Part shown: positions 1 through 7,162 of the stretch, piece by piece
Layout: the number at the start of each line of letters is the position of its first letter
Numbering within the stretch: the stretch's first letter is position 1
Assembly: GCA_019694165.1 (NCBI GenBank)
Contig: JAIBCL010000001.1
Span: 1-64,000 of the forward strand
Length of the DNA: 64,000 nt
DNA from: Verrucomicrobiaceae bacterium
GTDB taxonomy: Bacteria > Verrucomicrobiota > Verrucomicrobiia > Verrucomicrobiales > Verrucomicrobiaceae
Reading direction: 5' to 3'
Position numbers and translations under genes: made by a program
The notes under the pieces: generated by a model
The model's database searches: none
What the model saw: the letters and a program-made list of their open reading frames with translations, nothing else
What the model was told of the DNA's origin: nothing

Positions 1-71
1 TCGAGCAGCGCGACGGCGTCACGTTTGAACTGCTCGTCATAGGTGCGTTTTTTCGTTCCTGTCGTGTTCAT
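1..71 (-). CDS. IS3-family transposase OrfA, N-terminus only (cut by window edge)
   Basis: Reading leftward from an ATG at 71 gives 23 residues that include TYDEQFKRDAVALL. That string is the start of the helix-turn-helix Tnp_1 domain found in OrfA of IS3-type insertion sequences, which binds the element's ends. The gene runs off the left edge, so it cannot be told whether the element is intact. A perfect 6-bp hairpin (78-93) lies just upstream of the start codon. It could hide the ribosome binding site or be part of the element end. Identification rests on a short stretch, but the motif is characteristic. Confidence 0.72.
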   Translation of the reverse strand, partial: MNTTGTKKRTYDEQFKRDAVALL

Positions 72-77
72 GCTGAT

Positions 78-93
78 TTGGGTGGTTACCCAA
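78..93. other. Short perfect hairpin before the transposase start
   Basis: TTGGGT-GGTT-ACCCAA pairs perfectly over 6 bp. On the transposase strand it ends 7 bases before the ATG, where a Shine-Dalgarno sequence would lie. Protection of IS genes from read-through transcripts by such hairpins is known for several elements; here that role is inference. Confidence 0.35.
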
Positions 94-124
94 CTTTTGC
101 TGTCCACGAAAACGAAGAAGGCTC

Positions 125-270
125 ACCGAGAGTCGGCGCGAGCTGGGGGAGTCTCCCCGAACCCGCACCGAGAGTCGGCGCGACCCGGGGGAGTCTCCCC
201 AAACCCGCGCCAAGAGTCGGCGCGGGTCGCCGGACATTCCCTTTCCCAGCGCCGAGAGTCTGTACAGGCT
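125..270. repeat. 42-bp imperfect tandem repeat, three units plus a partial fourth
   Basis: Units start at 125, 167, 209 and 251, exactly 42 bp apart. Each begins with (A/G)CC(G/A)AGAGTCGGCGCG or a variant. Units 1 and 2 carry the palindrome GGGGGAGTCTCCCC, which is lost in units 3 and 4. The period is divisible by three, so the repeat stays open in several frames on both strands. No frame has a convincing start or protein composition, so I treat it as non-coding. Confidence 0.8.
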
Positions 271-1011
271 TCGAGAACCGATTTCGGGCGGTGGCAGGCC
301 CGTTTTCGGACTTGGCGAGACGCCCGTCGGATGGCCCGCCGGTCGAGGCCAGTTGCGGCGGGCTTTTGGAGAGCTTTACCATCATGCAATTCTTTGAAAA
401 AAGCCAAACAATGCACCTTTTTATGTTTGAAAAGGGATACATGAACAGGCCCGTGATTCGGTCCGAAATGGCGGGGAAAACGGTCTGTCAGTGGCGGGTC
501 GTACCGGGCTTTGGCGCGACCCTAGGGCGACCTGGGCGGGTTTGGTCGCGATTGGTTGCGAGGCGATCGAGGTGGCGAAGGAGGCTTTTTACTCTGTCTC
601 CATGTTTAACCAGTCGCCTCGCCGGTTTGTTCACAGCCCGCCTGATGCAAATGGTCTTCGATGCGAGCTGTCAGCGTGTTTGTATCGAGCTATTTATTGT
701 CTTTTTTACGTCAAATTTTCTCCATCCAATCCACTCTGATTTACGCTGTCAACAAGCCGAACAAGGCACGGGGTTTCCCCTGCTTTTGTTGGTTCGTCCG
801 GCTGCCGGATTGGAGTCAAGCAGTGACCGGCCACTCGATTTTGCGGTCCGCGCGGGTCCGGATCGCCCGCCACGGGCCGGCGCAACCTCCGATTTCACCG
901 CTCATGAACTGGGATGAGGGAACTTGGGACTCGGGCTTTTGGGATGAACCCAGCCCTCCCTCGCCGCCGATTTTTCTTCCACAATCAAAACATAAAATCA
1001 ACCGTAAAACT
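271..1011. other. Non-coding stretch, no gene seen
   Basis: About 740 bases lie between the tandem repeat and the first intact gene. Base composition is mixed, with AT-rich parts near 370-440 and 690-740. Open frames here overlap on both strands and none resembles a protein. I see no tRNA, clear promoter or second IS end. Confidence 0.5.
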
Positions 1012-1941
1012 ATGGCTGCCAATCCTACACCTGAAAACGACGACATCCTCAAGGCGCTTGCCGAGGACCTGGCTGATGGATGCCACACCCACGAGGTGTC
1101 CATCGGCATCAAACAAAACACGGAGGCCGTCCTGCGGACGGCCATATCCGGCCTCGACGCCGCCCGGCTGGCGCGCGGAAACGCGGAGACGACCCAGGGC
1201 AACGCCTACGACACCCTGCAAACCGCCGACGCGGCAGGCACCACCATCTTGAAGAACTGCCGGCTGCGGCTGGTGAAGCTCTTTGGCGGGCAGTTCAACT
1301 CCCAGTGGCAGACGGCCGGCTGGCCCAGCGGCACCACCGCCGTGCCGGACACGCAGGATGTGCGCTTCAGCCTGCTGGGATCCCTCAAGGTGTACTTCAC
1401 CGCCAACCCGGCCAGCGAGAGCACGGATATGGAGGCCACGGCGGCGGTCTGCACCCCCGCCCACAAGGCCGTGAGCGATGCGCGCGCGGCGCTGAACGCG
1501 GCCAAGCTGACGCTGAAGGATGCCAAGGGGACGGAGGAAGCGGCGGCCCGCACCCTGCGCAAGCGGGTGCGCGGCCTCATCGATGAACTCGGCACCCTGC
1601 TGGCGGACGACGACCCGCGGTACACGGCCTTTGGCCTCAATGTGCCGGCCAATCCGAGTGCGCCGGAGGCGATCATGAGCCTGACGGCCACGGCGATCGG
1701 CGGCGGCAAGATTCATGCATTGTGGAGCTATGCCACACGCATGACTGGCACGCGCATGCTGACCAAACGCACGAGCGGTGCCGTGGTGGATCCGGACTTC
1801 CTCACCGCCGGGACGGTGGACGGGCTGGAAAAGACGCTGACCGGCTTCACCCCCGGCGTGAATGTAGAGATCAAGGTCATCCCCTACAACGACGGCGGCG
1901 ACGGCCCGGCCAGTCCGGTGGCGACAGTCCTGGTCACATGA
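1012..1941 (+). CDS. Unknown protein with C-terminal fibronectin-III-like region
   Basis: This is a 309-residue protein starting MAANPTPENDDILKALAEDL. There is no signal peptide. The first 215 residues are rich in alanine and look helical; residues about 155-185 (many Ala, Lys and Glu) could form a coiled coil. Residues about 218-309 read like one fibronectin type III fold, with a tryptophan in an early strand, LTGFTPGVNVEIKV and then VIPYNDGGDGPASP near the end. The ATG at 1012 is chosen because the frame upstream has no protein-like sequence. The next gene on the same strand is collagen-like, about 400 bases on. No function is known to me; a structural or adhesive role is only a guess. Confidence 0.7.
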   Translation: MAANPTPENDDILKALAEDLADGCHTHEVSIGIKQNTEAVLRTAISGLDAARLARGNAETTQGNAYDTLQTADAAGTTILKNCRLRLVKLFGGQFNSQWQTAGWPSGTTAVPDTQDVRFSLLGSLKVYFTANPASESTDMEATAAVCTPAHKAVSDARAALNAAKLTLKDAKGTEEAAARTLRKRVRGLIDELGTLLADDDPRYTAFGLNVPANPSAPEAIMSLTATAIGGGKIHALWSYATRMTGTRMLTKRTSGAVVDPDFLTAGTVDGLEKTLTGFTPGVNVEIKVIPYNDGGDGPASPVATVLVT

Positions 1942-2912
<971 letters not shown>

Positions 2913-2925
2913 AGCGGGAGCAGGC

Positions 2926-3281
2926 TGGCCGATGGCGTCGAAACCCTCCGTGAACCTCCCGGCCACATTGTGGAATCTCTCATAAGCAAGTGCCTCCAAT
3001 TTCCCGCTGCCGGTGATCGGCGTGCCGTCCTCGGCGCGCAAATCAAACATCTCCTGCCGTCCGCCACTCGAAGCCGCGCCGTCGAGTGCGAGAAGAAGTG
3101 TGTAGAAGGAATCGGTGAGCACTCCGCCGACAATTCGTCACACGGTTCGCGTCTGCTCATCGGACAACTGGAGAGCTGCAATGTCCGCTGCAACCTGTGA
3201 ACCAGAACCCGCCGTGAAGCAGCCAGCCAGCAAGTCGGCCCGCTCCTTCGCGCAACAATCAATGAACTGGTAAGGTGTCAT
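2926..3281 (-). pseudogene. Broken small gene in third integron cassette (in-frame TGA)
   Basis: An ATG at 3281 opens [20 protein letters not shown], which reads for 47 codons to a TGA at 3138-3140. It continues in the same frame with [20 protein letters not shown] and then [20 protein letters not shown], up to YERFHN. The two halves read as one small protein of about 110-120 residues. After about residue 105 the frame runs on without a stop into DNA opposite the collagen-like gene, so the natural 3' end and the cassette's own attC seem to be lost. The left boundary given is approximate. I do not know the family. The gene is placed as the third cassette, just after attC-like site 3325-3418. 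Confidence 0.65.
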
Positions 3282-3324
3282 AGCGCGTGATGTGGCCGAA
3301 ACCTTATGGTTGCGGTTCAGACTG

Positions 3325-3418
3325 CGTCAACGTCTCGGATCAGGCGGCGGCGAGCGCAGGACGTTGCTGACACGACAAATAGCCTTCGAGCCGTTGCCTG
3401 CATCCGTTTTGTTCGGCC
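3325..3418 (-). other. attC-like recombination site between cassettes 2 and 3
   Basis: On the - strand the 94-bp site starts GGCCGAACAAAACGG and ends GAGACGTTGACG. Its two ends fold back on each other: GATGCAGGCAACGGC pairs with GCCGCCGCCTGATC, leaving one unpaired base, as in integron attC sites. It shares CGAACAA, CAACGGCTCG, TGTCG and GCGCTCGCCG in the same order with site 3937-4029. The 3' core, GTTGACG, departs from the usual GTTRRRY. Confidence 0.72.
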
Positions 3419-3461
3419 TTGGTCTCGGGGTAATTGTGATCATGTGCAAAACTGGGGGCGG

Positions 3462-3920
3462 CTATCCGCCAAAAAGCCGTGCGAAGAACCCCTTCTTACG
3501 TGGTGGTGGCTGCGGACCAACGTCCAGACCGAGACCCGCTCCGTAAGCAGCAATTCCGTCCTGTGGGCCATTCTTCAGTCTCTTGATGACTCGCTGGGTG
3601 GGCCACACGATGCTTCCGTCTGTAAGCTTTAGAATAATGTTGATTTCGTTCTCGGGGTCTGCCTCGTCCGCCACCCACGAGCCGCCCTTCGAGCGCCGCA
3701 AAACCTCGCCAACATAGCCTCCGAGAGCAAACATCCGCGAACCAAACTGCTTACCAAGCAACCCTCGCGGCTTAGGTGCTCCGTTCTCGCTTACGTCGTC
3801 GAAGAAGCGATCAATCTCCCAGAGGCTCGCAGGTGAGAAGTCTGCACTGTATCCAGAGGACTTCAAACACTGAGCAATCCAATCAGCTCCTGTGACTATG
3901 TCTTCTGTGATCAATGGCAT
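3462..3920 (-). CDS. Unknown protein, integron cassette 2
   Basis: This is a 152-residue soluble protein with no signal peptide or membrane span. The middle reads GKQFGSRMFALGGYVGEVLR then GGSWV, and the second half contains INIILKLTDGSIVWPTQRVIK. The C-terminus is a Pro/Lys/Phe-rich tail, PPPRKKGFFARLFGG, which could be a basic amphipathic end. I cannot assign a family; the fold may be close to other small proteins of unknown function. It is bounded by attC-like sites at 3325-3418 and 3937-4029 and transcribed away from the intI remnant, as cassette genes are. Its codon use is visibly less GC-biased than the flanking genes. Confidence 0.82.
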   Translation of the reverse strand: MPLITEDIVTGADWIAQCLKSSGYSADFSPASLWEIDRFFDDVSENGAPKPRGLLGKQFGSRMFALGGYVGEVLRRSKGGSWVADEADPENEINIILKLTDGSIVWPTQRVIKRLKNGPQDGIAAYGAGLGLDVGPQPPPRKKGFFARLFGG

Positions 3921-3936
3921 GGCGAGCGACTTGGTA

Positions 3937-4029
3937 GGTTGAGCGTCTAAGCTGTGGCGACGGCGAGCGCAAGACTCCGCTCATGCGACAGACTGCTACG
4001 AGCCGTTGTCACCAGCGTCTTGTTCGCCC
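3937..4029 (-). other. attC-like recombination site between cassettes 1 and 2
   Basis: On the - strand the 93-bp site runs from GGGCGAACAAGACGCTGG to TTAGACGCTCAACC. GGTGACAACGGC near one end pairs imperfectly with GCCGTCGCCAC near the other, with an unpaired base. Its first core, GGGCGAAC, is the exact complement of GTTCGCCC, where cassette 1 begins (4580-4587). This is what is expected when a cassette has been excised and inserted as a circle by an integron integrase. Confidence 0.75.
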
Positions 4030-4059
4030 TCGTTTGTCCGTGGGTCTTTCGTAGCGGAG

Positions 4060-4560
4060 TCATAGGTCAGTAATCTGAGCACCTGCGGCCCGGCATCTCT
4101 CGGTCATGAAGACCAGCGCGGCCTCGGGAATCTGCGATGCTGGAACAATCGAATACATGGCACCTCGAAAGCCAAGCAAAATGAGGTGTCGGTAACGTCG
4201 AAGCTCGGCAATGGCTGTCCAAGCGAGGGACACCGATCCCAATGAACTCCGAGCCTCAATGGTCTCGTCCGTCAGGCGATAAACTGCTCTGCCGTCAATG
4301 ATGGCATCGAGCTTGGAAAGCATCTTGCGACGGCCAGTCAGGTAAACCCCGAACATAATGACCACGACTAGCGCAAGGACCGTCAAACACACAATCGACA
4401 CCGTGCTCAATCCACCAAGACGAGAGTCGAAGTAGGCTGCCCCCAATACAATCGCCGCAGCAATCAGCAGTCTCCAGTGGTGACGGCCTCGGAAAAACCA
4501 TGCGTGCCAAGCTGTCTTCATCATGGCTGAATCAACTTGGACTTCGAACTCGTGTGGCAT
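4060..4560 (-). CDS. YcxB-like membrane protein, integron cassette 1
   Basis: The protein has 166 residues. Two hydrophobic segments (about 30-47 and 51-72) are followed by a basic loop with GRRKMLSKLDAIIDG. A soluble C-terminal part contains YRLTDETIEARSSLGSVSLA then WTAIAELRRYRHLILL. This layout matches the YcxB-like family: two membrane spans and a C-terminal domain of unknown function, probably facing the cytoplasm. The gene fills the first cassette, between the boundary at 4586/4587 and attC-like site 3937-4029. The start at 4560 lies 27 bases inside the cassette. It may depend on an outside promoter in the intI leader. Confidence 0.8.
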   Translation of the reverse strand: MPHEFEVQVDSAMMKTAWHAWFFRGRHHWRLLIAAAIVLGAAYFDSRLGGLSTVSIVCLTVLALVVVIMFGVYLTGRRKMLSKLDAIIDGRAVYRLTDETIEARSSLGSVSLAWTAIAELRRYRHLILLGFRGAMYSIVPASQIPEAALVFMTERCRAAGAQITDL

Positions 4561-4579
4561 GTCCGGCGGCTACTTGGTT

Positions 4580-4752
4580 GGGCGAACAATTGGATCATCA
4601 ACAAGAATGTTGTTTGATGCGCAACGCTATCTGGCACAAGAATGTTGGAAAAAAACGGCTTGTTGCGGGCCTGGCCGAGGTTGTAGCCGGCGATTGCGCG
4701 CAAAGCAACATGATCGTTGAGCCGTGCGCAAATGCGTTGATGAAAGGGGTGC
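4580..4752 (-). other. Likely attI and leader of the relic integron
   Basis: The core GTTCGCCC (- strand, 4587-4580) marks where the first cassette joins the platform. The 165 bases between it and the intI remnant would hold attI and, in intact integrons, the Pc promoter driving the cassettes. I see no strong -35/-10 pair and no second integrase-binding site that I can defend, so only the core and the position support the call. Confidence 0.5.
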
Positions 4753-4890
4753 TTGATTATCTCCAAGACAGAGCCAACCCTCGAACAGCGCATCATCCAG
4801 ACGATGCGGCTGCGCCACTACTCCCGCCAGACGGAGCAGGGCCATGTGATGTGGTACAAACAGTTCGTGCGCTTTCACTCCAAGGTGAGC
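4753..4890 (+). pseudogene. intI: Integron integrase (intI), 5' fragment
   Basis: From a TTG at 4753 the frame gives about 45 residues including HYSRQTEQGHVMWYKQF, followed by VRFHSK. This is the N-terminal SAM-like, DNA-binding segment of integron tyrosine recombinases (pattern R-x-x-HYS-x-RTEQ-x-Y-x-x-W-x-x-x-F-x-x-FH). After about codon 45 the similarity stops. No catalytic domain (Arg, His-x-x-Arg, Tyr) follows in any frame before the next gene, so the enzyme is dead here. It points away from the cassette array, the normal integron layout. Confidence 0.75.
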
Positions 4891-4903
4891 GGGAGGCTGA
4901 TGC

Positions 4904-5068
4904 GTTCAGCCCGCCGCTTTGAAAATCCGGTCAACATGGACGGACGACAGGCTCACACGCAAACCAGGCCGCTGGAACCGTCATCCCGATGACGCGGAGG
5001 ATGACGGAGCCGTGGTGATCACCATCGCGCAGAAGTTTTTTGAGCCGTTTTTCCGGCCGCATGTCTGA
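4904..5068 (+). pseudogene. 3' remnant of an unrecognised gene
   Basis: In a frame different from the intI fragment, about 55 codons are open up to a TGA at 5066-5068. The last part reads DDAEDDGAVVITIAQKFF and then EPFFRPHV, which looks like a real C-terminus with GC-rich third positions. No start codon precedes it, and the open frame begins next to the decayed intI. It may be the tail of a gene cut when the integron region rearranged. The next gene starts 31 bases later on the same strand. Confidence 0.35.
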
Positions 5069-5098
5069 GGCATCACAACCAACAACCCGCCGCTCGCC

Positions 5099-5626
5099 AT
5101 GCCGCATACCGCCACCACCGTCGTCCGCGGTCCGTCCATTGAAGACTTGGTCCGCTCCATCTGCCGGGCAGTGCAGAAAGCCGACGTGGGACTGCTCGCC
5201 TCATTCAGGCCGTCCGGCCACTTTCCGCTGCTGTGGGCGGGGCCGGTGCGTGTGACGAGCGACTGCCATCTGGTGCGGGCGCAGGGATTGGAACTCGCGC
5301 CTGTGATCGAGGCGGTGCACCGGGCGCCGGACGTGGTGTGGGCATTCCCCGACGGCGACGGCGCGGAGGCGCGGCTCTACGGCCGCATGCGGCTGCGCGC
5401 CGAACATGCGCCCGAACTCGACGACTACGAACTGCCGCTGGAACTGACCACCACCATCGTCTGCGTGAGCCTGGAGATTCCCACGCACGGCATCTCTCTC
5501 ATGGCCCGCCTGCCCGATCCTCTGGACCGCGGCACGCAGCCGGCGATGGCGCTGATGCCCGGCGGACGCTCAATGCAGGAAGCCGTGGCAGCCTGCCTGA
5601 CGACGGCGGATTGGGAGCGCCGGTGA
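5099..5626 (+). CDS. Unknown protein, first gene of a coupled set
   Basis: A 175-residue soluble protein with no signal peptide or membrane segment. It contains FRPSGHFPLLWAGPVRVTSD and ends in GRSMQEAVAACLTTADWERR. The composition is mixed alpha/beta and I recognise no catalytic motif. The gene ends in GTGA, shared with the GTG start of the next gene, and that gene ends in ATGA shared with the third. The three are therefore translationally coupled and probably act together. Family and role are unknown to me. Confidence 0.7.
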   Translation: MPHTATTVVRGPSIEDLVRSICRAVQKADVGLLASFRPSGHFPLLWAGPVRVTSDCHLVRAQGLELAPVIEAVHRAPDVVWAFPDGDGAEARLYGRMRLRAEHAPELDDYELPLELTTTIVCVSLEIPTHGISLMARLPDPLDRGTQPAMALMPGGRSMQEAVAACLTTADWERR

Positions 5627-5868
5627 GCGGGCCGCCCATTTACTTCTTCCGTTTCGCCTCCGGTGCCGGCGAGCACTGGCGGGTGGAATCCAGGAGCTGC
5701 ACCGCAGTGCTGCCGCCATGCGGGGAACTCGCGGCATCTCATGGCGGATGGAGAAGCATCCACGCCATGCAAACCCTGCCGGTACCGGCCAGCAGCCCGC
5801 GAGGCAGAGGCAGAACCCGGGGCGCGCTTGCACGGCGCGCGAATCGTGTTCAAGTCCATGACGCATGA
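5623..5868 (+). CDS. Small unknown protein in the coupled set (GTG start)
   Basis: Opening with GTG at 5623, which overlaps the previous stop, the frame gives 81 residues beginning VSGPPIYFFRFASGAGEHWR. The second half is rich in arginine and alanine and looks poorly ordered. The overlap at both ends (GTGA upstream, ATGA downstream) is the main reason to accept it, because the sequence alone is not strongly protein-like. It could also be a spacer without a product. Confidence 0.45.
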   Translation: MSGPPIYFFRFASGAGEHWRVESRSCTAVLPPCGELAASHGGWRSIHAMQTLPVPASSPRGRGRTRGALARRANRVQVHDA

Positions 5869-6281
5869 ACACCGCCTCGCAAAATCTCCCGCGTCACCTC
5901 GACATCCTGCGCGAGCGGCTGCTGCATCCGACGGATTATGAGAAGGCATTTCACTACTTCCTCGAAGAGTTCGGCGGCGATGCGGACTTCATCGCGATGG
6001 GAGAAGTGGAGGCTGCACCTTTGATCGTGGCGGTGCTGAGTCACATCGCATCGAAGTCGCTGGGCAAACCGGTGCGTGTGGAGGGTGCGCGGCTGTCATT
6101 GGTCCGCGATCATCGCTTCCACCATGGCAGCGCGGCGGTGGACGGCCGGGCGCTGGTGTTCTTTTACTTCGAGGACTCCAACAAGGGACTGGTGACCATC
6201 ATCCCCGGCGCAGACGGCGGCGCCGGCATGGCGCGCTTCTCGCTGCCGCAGAATCTGCCGGTGAATCCGGCGCACAATTGA
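5865..6281 (+). CDS. Unknown protein, third gene of the coupled set
   Basis: A 138-residue soluble protein. Residues about 20-30 (LLHPTDYEKAFHYFLEEFGG) look helical. The second half is strand-rich, with LVRDHRFHHGSAAVDGRALV and then FFYFEDSNKGLVTIIPG. The three histidines in HRFHH are notable but no metal site can be proposed with confidence. It starts in an ATGA overlap with the gene before and is followed after 18 bases by the next gene on the same strand. No family is recognised. Confidence 0.7.
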   Translation: MNTASQNLPRHLDILRERLLHPTDYEKAFHYFLEEFGGDADFIAMGEVEAAPLIVAVLSHIASKSLGKPVRVEGARLSLVRDHRFHHGSAAVDGRALVFFYFEDSNKGLVTIIPGADGGAGMARFSLPQNLPVNPAHN

Positions 6282-6299
6282 ACCGCCGCCCGATTTGCC

Positions 6300-7142
6300 A
6301 TGGGAGAGGATCGCATCAAACGTTTGAGGTCGATGGCGCGGGACAAGCGCTTCATATCGGGCATTTTCAATTACTGTGACCGCTGGTGCGAGCGCTGCCC
6401 CTTCACCGCGCGCTGCCTGAACTTCGCCATGCAGGAGGCCGACGACACGGACGATCCCGGCGCACGCGACACCGGCAACGACAAGTTCTGGAAAAAGCTC
6501 GAAGAGATTTTCCGGGACACCCTCACGATGATCCGGGAGGACGCGAAGGCGCGCGGCATCGATCTCGAAGCACCTGACACCGAGGCCGAGGCACGGACGG
6601 AGGAGCAGAAAGCGCGGTGCTTTGACGAGATGGAGGAGCCGCTGGTGGAAAGCGCGATGGCCTACGCAAAGGCCGTGACCGGCTGGATGAAGAAGTCCGG
6701 GCCGCTGTTCGAGGCGAAGGGCACGGAGCTCGCCACGCAGGCGCGGCTCTCCGTGGGCCGGCCGCAGGCGGAGGCGGAGCAGTTGAAGGAGTTCGCCGAT
6801 GTCATCAGTTGGTATCAGTACTTCATCGGCGCCAAGCTGAGCCGCGCCGTGCAGGGGCAGGCGGAGGACGAAATGGAGACCGACGAGGAGATGAAGCAAT
6901 TCCCGAAGGACTCCGACGGCTCCGCCAAGATCGCGCTCATCGCCATCGACCGCTCCATCGCCGCGTGGTCCGGTCTGCGCGGATCGCTCGACGAGCAGAA
7001 CGACTCCATCCTCGACCTGCTCGCTGCGCTCGCCCGCCTGCGCCGCGAAGTGGAGGAGAAGTTCCCCGCCGCGCGCGCCTTTGTGCGGCCGGGCTTCGAC
7101 GAACCGGAGCAGACCAAGGCGGCGAGGAAAAAGAAAGCGTGA
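6300..7142 (+). CDS. Unknown helical protein with N-terminal cysteine cluster
   Basis: A 280-residue, highly charged and mostly helical protein. Near the N-terminus lies C-D-R-W-C-E-R-C-P-F-T-A-R-C (residues about 26-39), four cysteines spaced 3, 2 and 5 apart. This suits a zinc or iron-sulfur site. The rest is Glu/Lys/Ala-rich, including ISWYQYFIGAKLSRAVQGQ at about residues 166-184, with coiled-coil potential before a basic end (KAARKKKA). It has no signal peptide, so it acts in the cytoplasm. It follows the coupled trio by 18 bases and may belong to the same transcript. I know no function for it. Confidence 0.7.
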   Translation: MGEDRIKRLRSMARDKRFISGIFNYCDRWCERCPFTARCLNFAMQEADDTDDPGARDTGNDKFWKKLEEIFRDTLTMIREDAKARGIDLEAPDTEAEARTEEQKARCFDEMEEPLVESAMAYAKAVTGWMKKSGPLFEAKGTELATQARLSVGRPQAEAEQLKEFADVISWYQYFIGAKLSRAVQGQAEDEMETDEEMKQFPKDSDGSAKIALIAIDRSIAAWSGLRGSLDEQNDSILDLLAALARLRREVEEKFPAARAFVRPGFDEPEQTKAARKKKA

Positions 7143-7162
7143 CCGCATCCCACCTCCATTCC

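Noticed and set aside
43-444. Open frame with 14-residue repeats (ESARAGGVSPNP type)
   Set aside because: The repeat comes from a 42-bp DNA tandem repeat that leaves all frames open; composition is not protein-like and the start overlaps the transposase on the other strand.
3138-3140. TGA read as selenocysteine
   Set aside because: No SECIS-like stem-loop follows and no catalytic motif surrounds it; a nonsense mutation in a decaying cassette is simpler.
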